Assembly: GCA_041569895.1 (NCBI GenBank)
Contig: JBFFXF010000126.1
Coordinates: 1-20,083, forward strand
Source of the DNA: JBFFXF01 sp041569895
GTDB taxonomy: Bacteria > Planctomycetota > UBA8108 > JACQVS01
Reading direction: 5' to 3'
Length of the DNA: 20,083 bases
Shown here: in pieces, positions 1 through 6,627 of the stretch
How positions within the stretch are numbered: position 1 is the stretch's first letter
Layout: each line of letters begins with the position of its first letter
Made by a program: the position numbers and the translations under genes
The notes under the pieces: model-generated
What the model was told of the DNA's origin: nothing
Seen by the model: only the letters and a program-made list of their open reading frames with translations
The model's database searches: none

Positions 1-1049
1 ACCGCGGCGCGGCGGCGCACCAGCGGGCTCGCGTCCCGGAGCAGGCGAGCGGCGAGCGCGCGGTCGAGCGACAGCATCTCGAGGATTCGCGTCAGCGATC
101 GCAGCGCCGCCCACCTGACCAGTGGATCGCCATCGTCGAGCGCGGCATGCAGCGCCGATTGGATCGGCGCGGTCTGGCGAGCCAGCACGTGGATGTCGGG
201 GAGCAGCCACGCCGCCCGGGCACGCACTCGCGCGTCCGAGGAGCGGAGCGCGGCCGTGAAACCGGGGAGGAGCGCGACCCCCTCCTGGCCGAGCGACCGC
301 AGGCGCTGGCGGAGAACTCCGTCGAACTCGGCGTCGTCGAGCTGCGAGAGCAGCCCCTCGACCGCCGCTCGCGCCGCGCCCGAATCGGCGAGGATCCGGA
401 ACGCCGCGAATCGAACCCGCCTGTCGCGATCCCCGAGGAGACCCGTGAGCAGCGGCCGGACCTCGACGGCGACTTCACGCGAGCTCGCGACGATCTTCAG
501 CGCCTCGTACCGCTCCTGAGGCGACCCCGCCAGGGCCTCCTCCACGAGCGGGATCGCCTCCGGCGGGATTGGCGACATCCACTTGAGCGACTCGATCGCC
601 CGCAGACGTCCCGTGCTGCTCTGCCCGCGCAGCGCGCGAGAGATCGCGGGCAGCGACACCTCTCCGAGCGCGCCGACGAAGGAGGCCACCGCCCAGTCGC
701 CGCCGCTCGCCGACTCGAGCCACTCGACGAGGCTCGCCGTCAGCAGCGAGTCCGCCGTGGGCGTGGCGCCTGCGGCGATGTCGACGATCGCCTCGGCGAT
801 CCACGAGGAGTCGACCCGTTCCGCACGGGCGGCGGTGACCAGCGCGCGCGTTCCGCGCACGGACCGCAGCTCGACGAGCGCCCGCGCCGCCTCCCGGCGC
901 GTGCGGACGTCCGGCGACGAGAGGGAATGGATCGCCTGCCGCTCGATGTGGAGCCTGCGGAGCACGACTCCCGCGAAACCGGCGCCGACCGCCAGCGCGC
1001 TCAGGAGAGCGATGAAAAAGAGAACACGTCGCCGCCTCGTCGAAGTCAT
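1..1049 (-). CDS. HEAT-like repeat protein with N-terminal membrane anchor (partial, C-terminus outside window)
   Basis: An open minus-strand frame runs from ATG at 1049 to the window edge, giving 349 residues without a stop. The N-terminus has an arginine cluster (residues 5-8) followed by a hydrophobic stretch at about 9-30, so it is probably an uncleaved anchor or signal. The rest is short Ala/Leu/Arg-rich helical repeats such as DVRTRREAARAL, DRRVRFAAFRIL, DARVRARAAWLL and DPLVRWAALRSL, the D-x-x-V-R-x-x-A-A pattern of HEAT/PBS-lyase repeats. Such repeats usually form a protein-protein scaffold; no catalytic motif is visible and the partner is unknown. An in-frame ATG at 1079 is rejected because it lies in an 18-bp sequence repeated at 1198-1215. 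The family call is fairly sure; the function is not. Confidence 0.8.
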   Translation of the reverse strand, partial: MTSTRRRRVLFFIALLSALAVGAGFAGVVLRRLHIERQAIHSLSSPDVRTRREAARALVELRSVRGTRALVTAARAERVDSSWIAEAIVDIAAGATPTADSLLTASLVEWLESASGGDWAVASFVGALGEVSLPAISRALRGQSSTGRLRAIESLKWMSPIPPEAIPLVEEALAGSPQERYEALKIVASSREVAVEVRPLLTGLLGDRDRRVRFAAFRILADSGAARAAVEGLLSQLDDAEFDGVLRQRLRSLGQEGVALLPGFTAALRSSDARVRARAAWLLPDIHVLARQTAPIQSALHAALDDGDPLVRWAALRSLTRILEMLSLDRALAARLLRDASPLVRRRAA

Positions 1050-1137
1050 CGTGGCACCGCGCCCTGGTCCGAGCGCCATCCGCAAGTTTTCTCGATGGCG
1101 GACTACTCTATCTCCAATTCAGGCTACTTCTCCTAGC

Positions 1138-1185
1138 CTCTTTCCCCGTCCCTTTCCCCGTTTCTATTCCCGTTTCTTTTCCCGA
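1138..1185. repeat. Four tandem 12-bp pyrimidine-rich units
   Basis: Four consecutive 12-bp units lie at 1138-1149, 1150-1161, 1162-1173 and 1174-1185. Each is a variant of YYCTTTCCCCGT, becoming TTCCCGT in the later units. They lie in the roughly 200-bp AT-richer gap between the permease and the HEAT-repeat gene, directly beside the family B element. On the transcribed strand they read as GGGAAA-type purine steps. No gene was found in the gap. The sequence is too short and too degenerate for a CRISPR array. Confidence 0.75.
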
Positions 1186-1197
1186 CCGTAAACTGGC

Positions 1198-1302
1198 ATC
1201 CGCAAATTTTCTCGACACAAGCCATCCGGCTACAGCGACCCCTCGCCCTTTCAAACGCTAGCCCTGGTTTTCTCGCGGGAAGCGAGAAAACCAGGGCTAG
1301 CG
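1198..1302. repeat. Dispersed intergenic repeat family B, copy 1 (leader plus palindrome)
   Basis: This segment aligns with 16824-16928. Shared features in order are a TCCG...TTCTC...CA...CAT.CGG.TACAGC leader of about 38 bp, a variable spacer, and a long palindrome built on CCTGG...TTCTCGC. Both copies have the same orientation and the palindrome end falls on the stop codon of the upstream gene. The first 18 bp (1198-1215) recur with one mismatch at 1078-1095, at the start of the HEAT gene, which suggests a further fragment. Similarity between the copies is clear by eye but imperfect, with about 27 of 34 compared leader positions identical. Confidence 0.7.
1256..1302 (-). terminator. Perfect 21-bp palindrome at the end of the four-gene operon
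   Basis: The left arm at 1256-1276 and right arm at 1282-1302 are perfect reverse complements, with a 5-nt loop at 1277-1281. The TAG stop of the permease (1297-1299) lies inside the right arm. No T-tract follows on either strand, so it is not a textbook intrinsic terminator. It may end transcription, block 3' exonucleases or act as a REP-like element. The structure is certain; the function is inferred. Confidence 0.6.
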
Positions 1303-2646
1303 TCCGGGAACCCAGATGTACCTCCACGCGAAGAGAATCGCGACCACGTGCACGATCCAGTGCACGTCCCGCCACCGGCCCGCCGCGACCTTCATCCCCG
1401 CGTAACTCATGAAACCCGCGGCGAGACCGTGCGAGATGTTGAAGGTCGTCGGCATGACGATGATGGTCAGGAACGCGGGGATCGCCTCGGTGACGTCGTC
1501 CCAGTCGATGCGGATGACGCTCCGGACCATCAGCGCGCCGACCAGGATGAGCGCCGGCGCGGTCACGGGGTAGAACGTCGTCGACGCGCCGGCCGGCGTC
1601 TCGACGGTGACCCCCGAGGCCATCGCCGACACGAGCGGCATCAGGAAGAGCGACAGCAGGAAGCAGCACCCGGTGACCATGTTCGCGAGACCCGTGCGAG
1701 CGCCGGTGCTGACGCCGGTGGCGCTCTCGATGTAACAGGTCACGGAAGACGTTCCGAACCCCGCTCCCGCGAGCGCGCCGAACGCGTCGACGGTGAGCGC
1801 GCGTCCGAGCCGCGGGAACTCGCCGCGCTGATCGAGCAGGCCGGCCTCGGCGCCGACGGCGAAGAGCGTCCCCATGGCGTCGAAGATCGCGAAGAAGAGC
1901 AGCGCGACGCCGAGCGGCAGCAGGTTGGCCCTGAACGCGCCGGCGATATCCATCTCGAGGCCGGGCAGCGATCCGCGGGGCATGCTCACCCACGTGCCAT
2001 CGATCGACACCATCCCGAACGCCGCGCCGATCACCGCGGTCATCAGCAACCCCCAGAAGATCGCCGTCCGCACCCGCCACGCCACGAGAGTCAACGTGAT
2101 GGCGACGCCGGCGAGCGCCAGGGCCGTGTGACCGCTGGTCACGTCGCCGAAGGTGACCAGCGTCGCGGGGTGGTCGACGACGATTCCCGCGTGCGCGAGG
2201 CCGATCTGCGTGATGAAGAGCCCGATGCCGACCGCGGCGGCGAATCGCAGCGTGCGCGGCACGCCCGAGGTGATGATCGCGCGCACGCGTCCGACCGTCA
2301 GCAGGAGGAAGACGAGCGCGACGAGCGCGAGCAGCCCCAGACCGGTCTGCCACGACACGCCGCCCTCGCCGCAGATGGTGTACGCGAAGAACGCGTTGAG
2401 GCCCATCCCGGGCGCGAGCGCCACCGGCAGGTTGACCGCGAAGCCCATCAGCAGCGTCGCGAAGGCGCTCGCCAGGACGGTCGCGAGGAGCGCGCCGTCG
2501 GCCGGCATGCCGGCAGCGACGAGGAAGACCGGGTTGACGACGATTATGTACGCCATCGTCAAAAACGTCGTCAGCCCGCCGAGGAGCTCGCGCGGGACGG
2601 TCGACCCCGCCTCGCGAACCCGGAAGATGCGCTCGAGGATGTTCAT
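1297..2646 (-). CDS. NCS2-family (AzgA/PbuG-like) purine nucleobase permease
   Basis: The product is a 449-residue polytopic inner-membrane transporter, about the usual length for the AzgA branch of NCS2. Members import hypoxanthine, guanine or adenine with protons. Diagnostic stretches are TTFLTMAYIIVVNP (26-39), the glycine-rich ALAPGMGLNAFFAYT (76-90), a FFAIFDAMGTLF helix (251-262) and GTSSVTCYIESATG (298-311). A C-terminal AIPAFLTIIVMPTTFNISHG motif region is also present. The start at 2646 overlaps the stop of the EI24-like gene as ATGA; an upstream start at 2820 would run through that gene and is rejected. It is the last gene of the operon, and its stop lies within a large palindrome. 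The exact substrate cannot be told from sequence. A purine importer next to a sulfotransferase is not an obvious partner. Confidence 0.92.
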   Translation of the reverse strand: MNILERIFRVREAGSTVPRELLGGLTTFLTMAYIIVVNPVFLVAAGMPADGALLATVLASAFATLLMGFAVNLPVALAPGMGLNAFFAYTICGEGGVSWQTGLGLLALVALVFLLLTVGRVRAIITSGVPRTLRFAAAVGIGLFITQIGLAHAGIVVDHPATLVTFGDVTSGHTALALAGVAITLTLVAWRVRTAIFWGLLMTAVIGAAFGMVSIDGTWVSMPRGSLPGLEMDIAGAFRANLLPLGVALLFFAIFDAMGTLFAVGAEAGLLDQRGEFPRLGRALTVDAFGALAGAGFGTSSVTCYIESATGVSTGARTGLANMVTGCCFLLSLFLMPLVSAMASGVTVETPAGASTTFYPVTAPALILVGALMVRSVIRIDWDDVTEAIPAFLTIIVMPTTFNISHGLAAGFMSYAGMKVAAGRWRDVHWIVHVVAILFAWRYIWVPGR

Positions 2647-3413
2647 GGGGAGTCGACGACGATGTCGGCCGGCGTCTTCTTGATCTCGCAGTAGAGGAGC
2701 GTCCCCGAGAGCGCGAGCATCGGGAACACGAAGAGCGCCGTCAACGGCACCAGGATCAGGACGTACGCGACCGCCCCGAGCCCGAGCGTCCTCGCACGGT
2801 GACGGCCGAGGAACCTCCACTTCTCGAAGAAGCCCATCCTCCGTCTCGCCAGGGCGTAGTCAAGGCCATCCCACGCGAGGAACCTGAGATCGACGTAGCC
2901 CATGACGATCTGTCCCGCCACCGGCACGAGTCGCAGGGGCAGCGTCAGGGTGAAGAGCGCGAGCCAGATGATGCTCCGGAGCAACGCGTGCCACACAGCC
3001 AGCCCGACGTCGACGGCCAGCCCGCGTACACCGCCGCCGGCGGCGGGCGCTTCCGGGAAGACGATCGCCTCCGTCTTCTGCGAGAGGACCTCGTTGAACG
3101 GCGCGGAGATCACGATGCCGACGGGAACGAAGGTGAAGACGACGGCGAAGAGCAGCACGACGGCGTAGACGAGCCACGAGAGGTACTTCGCGCCGGTCCA
3201 CGTCCAGTACCATGCGGTGCGGTCGGCGAAGAACTCGTCGACCCATCCCTTGAAGTACACGACGCACACCACGACGAGCGCGACGTAGATGATGAGGTTG
3301 AGCACGAACGGCATGATGAGCCACGGCAGCAGCTGCGGGTGCGCGAGCACGATCCTCCAGCCCCTGGCGAAGGCGCCGGCGCCGTCCGAGAAGCGTTGCG
3401 GCGCCGGCGTCAT
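2643..3413 (-). CDS. EI24/CysZ-like integral membrane protein
   Basis: The product has 256 residues with several hydrophobic segments, at about 28-52, 75-103, 138-165 and 212-240. The N-terminal pattern FSDGAGAFARGWRIVLAHPQLLPWLIMPF and the internal SAPFNEVLSQKTEAI are typical of the EI24 family (PF07264), which contains the sulfate transporter CysZ of similar length (about 250 residues). The start at 3413 overlaps the sulfotransferase stop (ATGA), and the stop overlaps the permease start (ATGA), so translation is probably coupled. A sulfate-uptake role would suit the neighbouring sulfotransferase. However, many EI24 proteins are uncharacterised, so transport of sulfate is inference. Confidence 0.82.
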   Translation of the reverse strand: MTPAPQRFSDGAGAFARGWRIVLAHPQLLPWLIMPFVLNLIIYVALVVVCVVYFKGWVDEFFADRTAWYWTWTGAKYLSWLVYAVVLLFAVVFTFVPVGIVISAPFNEVLSQKTEAIVFPEAPAAGGGVRGLAVDVGLAVWHALLRSIIWLALFTLTLPLRLVPVAGQIVMGYVDLRFLAWDGLDYALARRRMGFFEKWRFLGRHRARTLGLGAVAYVLILVPLTALFVFPMLALSGTLLYCEIKKTPADIVVDSP

Positions 3414-4258
3414 CGGCGTGCCTGCCTCTCCGGAGGCGCCGCGTCACCGTAGCCGAGATCGCGCATCAGGTCGCCGCACACCGACATGATGTCCGCGACC
3501 TGCTCCGCGGTGAGGTTCTCGGCGTGGCGGCCCACCCGCCGCGCATGGTTGTCCACGAAGTGCCGCACCTGCCGCCGCGCGTGATACGATCCGGCGGTGA
3601 GGTCCTGGATCTTCACGGCGGCCTCGCGCACCTCGCCGGTCATCTGGAGCCCGGCGAGCGAGAGCGCCGCCTCGACGGTCTCCAGCGGCCGCGCGACGAG
3701 GTCCTCGTAGCGAAGCTCGAGGTAGCGCCCGGTGCCGAGCGCCATTCCCTCGCGCCGCGCGATGCTCACGGACTCGAGCCACTGGTGCGCGCAGCGGAGG
3801 TGATTCTCCTCCGGGTACCGCGCCAGCAGCTCGGACCACCCCGGCACGCGCAGGTGCCCCCACTCGCGGCCGCGGTTCCGGAACATCAGCGACGCCACCG
3901 TGTCGCGCGCGTCACGGACGATATGGAGCACGCGGCACGCCGGAAGGACATGGTCGAGAAACGCGATCCGCAGCGTGTGCTTCGGGTTCTTCTCGACGAG
4001 CACGTCGCCGCCGCCCTCCTCGAGCACGGTCGCGAGCGCGCCGCGGAGGCCCTCGATCGCGGCGGCGTCGCGGCAGTCCGCCGGCGTCAGCCGGTCGTCG
4101 TCGCGATCGGGAAAGAAGCGTCTCCAGATGGTGTTCGCCTCGTAGAGGTAGACGACGCGGGGATGCGCGGCGATCGTCTCGCCGAGAATCGACGTCCCGG
4201 AGCGCGCACAGCCGACGATGAAGACCGGCGCGAGCGCCTGGCCGCTGGCGGCGTTCAT
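3410..4258 (-). CDS. Sulfotransferase (PAPS-dependent type)
   Basis: The product has 282 residues and starts at ATG 4258, which overlaps the preceding stop as ATGA. A longer frame opening at 4762 lies entirely inside the previous gene and is rejected. The 5'-phosphosulfate loop is PVFIVGCARSGTSIL (11-25). The 3'-phosphate site is HIVRDARDTVASL (112-124), with Arg115 and Ser123 in the canonical places. VEKNPKH (88-94) is also typical. These features place it in the Sulfotransfer_1/3 group, which moves sulfate from PAPS to a hydroxyl or amine of a carbohydrate, lipid or protein. There is no signal peptide, so it should be cytoplasmic. Coupling to a glycosyltransferase-containing protein suggests a glycan acceptor; the acceptor is not determinable from sequence. 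Confidence 0.92.
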   Translation of the reverse strand: MNAASGQALAPVFIVGCARSGTSILGETIAAHPRVVYLYEANTIWRRFFPDRDDDRLTPADCRDAAAIEGLRGALATVLEEGGGDVLVEKNPKHTLRIAFLDHVLPACRVLHIVRDARDTVASLMFRNRGREWGHLRVPGWSELLARYPEENHLRCAHQWLESVSIARREGMALGTGRYLELRYEDLVARPLETVEAALSLAGLQMTGEVREAAVKIQDLTAGSYHARRQVRHFVDNHARRVGRHAENLTAEQVADIMSVCGDLMRDLGYGDAAPPERQARR

Positions 4259-6312
4259 TTCCAGTTCCAGGACGTCGTCTGGAATGGGAGGTACTTGCTC
4301 CACTTCTTCTCGACGTATTCCGCCGACGGATTGAACTCCGCCATGAACGCCGGCGACCACCGGTCGCGGATCTTCGGCGAGTCCTGCGACGACGCGATCA
4401 GGTGCCCGCGCCGATCGGCGTACTTGTGCCAGACGAACGAGTCGATCGCGTAACACTTCACGCCACGATCGCGCGCCGCGAGGCAGATGTCGATTCCGTA
4501 GCAGTGAAAGCCGGGGAGGTCGGGATCGAACGCGAGGCCGCCGCTCTTTCGGAGACCGAGCCACTGCTCGTCGATCGACTCGACCTCGTGCGGCAGCGGC
4601 AGCTCCCAATGGTAGCCGTGCGGATCGCACCAGTGCCCCTTGAGCACCTTCGGCTGATCGCTGTTCTCCTGCGCGGGGATCGCGCCGACCGCGCCGAGCA
4701 CGCCCCAGCGCGGATCGCGCCGCTCGAGGTCCGCGATGGCGTGCGCCGTTCGCGCCTCCCATCCCTCGGGGAGGTAGACGTCCTGGTGCATGAAGAAGAC
4801 GAGATCATGGCGGGCCGTCCGCAGCGCGTCGTTGTAGAGCCGGGAGATGCTGTCGTATCGCCGGTTGCCGGTGTTGTCGACCAGCACCCATTCGTGGCGC
4901 GACGATCGCGCCACCGGCGACGCGAGCAGGTTGACCTCGAGCTCCTCCAAGTCGTTGACCGCGACGACGAAGCTCACCGGGCCGAGCTCCGGTTCGTTCT
5001 TGCCGCGACGATCGACGAGGTTGTCCCGCTCGCCGGGATCGTAGGCGAGGTTGTACGCCTCTCGCCGCACCGCGTCGTTCTTCCGCACCTCGATCCGCTT
5101 TAGCGGATAGATGAGCTCGGACCGGATCTCGATTCTCGCGGTGTCGTAGCTCTCGCGGCGGCAGTCGTCGCGCCAGTAGATGTAGCCGCGATCGATGCCG
5201 TCGAGCCGCCGGTGCGCGGACAGATCGAAGAGCAGCCGCCCCGGATACCCGTCGACGACGTGCCCGAGCATGGTGAGGATCGTCGGCACGATATCGAGGA
5301 TAGAGCAGAAGCGCTCCTCGACGGGCGGCATCGAGTACCGCTCGCGGAGCTCCGGCGGCAGCCATATCGCCAGCGGCACGTGGAGCAGATCCTGGTGCAG
5401 CCGTCCGCAGTGGTGAACGCGCCCGAGCTCGGGCTCGAAGCCCTCGCCGTGATCGCTGACGAAGATGACGATGGTCCGATCGAAGTCGATGCGCTGGAAG
5501 AGACTCTCGACGAGCCGGTCCGCGGCGCGGATCCCGGAGTCGTACTTGGCGACGATCTCCTCCTTCATCTGGTCGAGCCCCATGCCGCTCGGGCAATGGT
5601 GCCACACCCACGGACCGTCACGAAAGCCGCGCAGCGACGGGTGGATGTCGCGGCCGAGCCAGTCCTGCACCTCCAGGAAATAGCTCCGGTCCATGTGGTA
5701 GTCATGGACCAGGTTGGAATGGAAGAAGAGGAACCAGGGTCGCCCGCCGCCACCCGGCTGCTCGAGAAACCGCCGGGCCGCCTCGAAGGGGCGCACGTGG
5801 TCATCGCGATAGGTCCAGACGAACTCGTCGAACCCGTCGTCCCAGCCGAAGAATCGCCACTTCGCGGGACGCCTCTTCATGCCGAGACCGGAGAGGTAGT
5901 CGGCCGAGACCGAATCGGGAATCGTGTTGCCGTTGTTGGTGAACGCGATCCGATAATACTCTCGCCCGAGCGAGTGACCCAGCTTCGCGGTCTGGAAGCG
6001 GTTGTGGTGATCGGTGAGGCCGTGCACGTCCGCCAGCTGGCCGGTGAGGATCGAGGCGCATGCGCTCAGCGTCCAGCCGGTCGGCGTCATGTAGTTTCTG
6101 AAGTAGACGCCCCCGCCGTCGCGCAGTCTCGCGTCGAGAAACGGCGTCGTCTCGCGCTCGTAGCCGTGGCAGGACAGGTGGTCCGCCCGCAGATCGTCGA
6201 CGACGATCAGGGCGATATTATAGGCGGATTCCTGCGCTCCCGCGGCGCCGTCCGCATTCCGCGGAAGCGGCGCCGGCGTTGACGGGGAGGGGTCGTGCTC
6301 GAAATCGGACAT
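4255..6312 (-). CDS. Two-domain protein: sulfatase-like (alkaline phosphatase superfamily) hydrolase fused to a glycosyltransferase
   Basis: The product has 685 residues. Residues 31-435 form a sulfatase-fold domain with the metal-site start NIALIVVDDLRADHLSCHGY (Asp39, Asp40), SDHGEGF (286-292) and the usual C-terminal NLAYDPGERDNLV. At the nucleophile position, ten residues before Gly of LTG, stands Thr81 (TLSACASILTG) instead of the Cys of CxPxR, so formylglycine chemistry is not expected. A Thr nucleophile is known in LtaS-like and other phosphate-transferring members. Residues 445-685 resemble the Glycosyltransferase-like PF13712 family, with VLVDNTGN, FMHQDVYLPEGW, a DEQWLGLR segment and GFHCYGIDICLAA. 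There is no signal peptide or transmembrane segment. It is the first gene of an operon whose four genes all overlap by 4 nt. The domain calls are strong; the substrate is unknown. Confidence 0.87.
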   Translation of the reverse strand: MSDFEHDPSPSTPAPLPRNADGAAGAQESAYNIALIVVDDLRADHLSCHGYERETTPFLDARLRDGGGVYFRNYMTPTGWTLSACASILTGQLADVHGLTDHHNRFQTAKLGHSLGREYYRIAFTNNGNTIPDSVSADYLSGLGMKRRPAKWRFFGWDDGFDEFVWTYRDDHVRPFEAARRFLEQPGGGGRPWFLFFHSNLVHDYHMDRSYFLEVQDWLGRDIHPSLRGFRDGPWVWHHCPSGMGLDQMKEEIVAKYDSGIRAADRLVESLFQRIDFDRTIVIFVSDHGEGFEPELGRVHHCGRLHQDLLHVPLAIWLPPELRERYSMPPVEERFCSILDIVPTILTMLGHVVDGYPGRLLFDLSAHRRLDGIDRGYIYWRDDCRRESYDTARIEIRSELIYPLKRIEVRKNDAVRREAYNLAYDPGERDNLVDRRGKNEPELGPVSFVVAVNDLEELEVNLLASPVARSSRHEWVLVDNTGNRRYDSISRLYNDALRTARHDLVFFMHQDVYLPEGWEARTAHAIADLERRDPRWGVLGAVGAIPAQENSDQPKVLKGHWCDPHGYHWELPLPHEVESIDEQWLGLRKSGGLAFDPDLPGFHCYGIDICLAARDRGVKCYAIDSFVWHKYADRRGHLIASSQDSPKIRDRWSPAFMAEFNPSAEYVEKKWSKYLPFQTTSWNWK

Positions 6313-6327
6313 TTTCTCGGACCCGTG

Positions 6328-6357
6328 ACTTTACCCGAAGCCCGTTCGGGGCGGCAA
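6328..6357 (-). promoter_or_regulatory. Candidate sigma70-type promoter of the four-gene operon
   Basis: On the minus strand TTGCCG (6357-6352) is followed after 18 nt by TAAAGT (6333-6328). Transcription would begin only about 10 nt before the ATG at 6312, giving a very short leader with a weak GAG ribosome site. The motif match is moderate and there is no experimental support. Confidence 0.35.
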
Positions 6358-6453
6358 GGCCGTAGCCGGGCCCACCGATACAGAGGTCGTCACGGAGGAC
6401 ATGGCGTCTCGGCAACCGCGTCTCGGCTGCGGCATGGTCTGCCCGGTGAGACG

Positions 6454-6482
6454 TTGGACGCCGCGACGCGAGCCGGTATTCA
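6454..6482 (+). promoter_or_regulatory. Candidate sigma70-type promoter for proS and the amidase gene
   Basis: TTGGAC (6454-6459) and TATTCA (6477-6482) are separated by exactly 17 nt in an otherwise GC-rich stretch. This is the best promoter-like match seen in the gap. It would start transcription near 6489, about 140 nt upstream of proS. Confidence 0.45.
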
Positions 6483-6627
6483 ATCTCCGCGGCCGAGTGG
6501 ATTCGACCCGGTGGAGCCAGTAGAATCTGCACCTTCCGCCGGTGCGTCCGCGAGCGGGCGTCCGGAGACGCGACGACGACTGTTCGACCGGAAAACGAGC
6601 GGAAATCAGCCCAGTGAGCAGGGTCCG

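Larger units (their letters stand above)
6313..6627. other. 315-bp divergent intergenic region between the sulfatase-GT operon and proS
   Basis: No credible gene was found on either strand. It holds the two candidate promoters listed separately and a small hairpin at 6529-6545 (GCACC/GGTGC with a 7-nt loop). If the plus-strand promoter is real, proS has a leader of roughly 140 nt. No T-box conserved element (AGGGTGGNACCGCG) was seen, so T-box control of proS is not supported. An open frame continues upstream of the chosen proS start to 6295, but it begins inside the sulfatase gene and its translation looks unlike protein. Confidence 0.5.

Noticed and set aside
147..1136. Plus-strand 329-residue open frame opposite the HEAT-repeat gene
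   Set aside because: The translation is Arg/Glu/Asp-rich with no fold-like pattern, and the minus strand gives clear HEAT repeats. It is a high-GC antisense shadow.
1138..1185. Possible CRISPR array
   Set aside because: Units are 12 bp, contiguous and without spacers, and no cas gene is present.
1348..2694. Plus-strand 448-residue open frame opposite the purine permease
   Set aside because: Composition is dominated by R, D, E and H, and it is fully antisense to a well-conserved transporter.
4259..4762. 168-codon N-terminal extension of the sulfotransferase
   Set aside because: It lies wholly inside the sulfatase-GT gene in another frame; the ATGA-coupled start at 4258 directly precedes the conserved PAPS loop.
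6490..6530. tRNA T-arm-like sequence (TTCGACCC) upstream of proS
   Set aside because: The surrounding bases do not form a T-stem, and no cloverleaf could be built on either strand.
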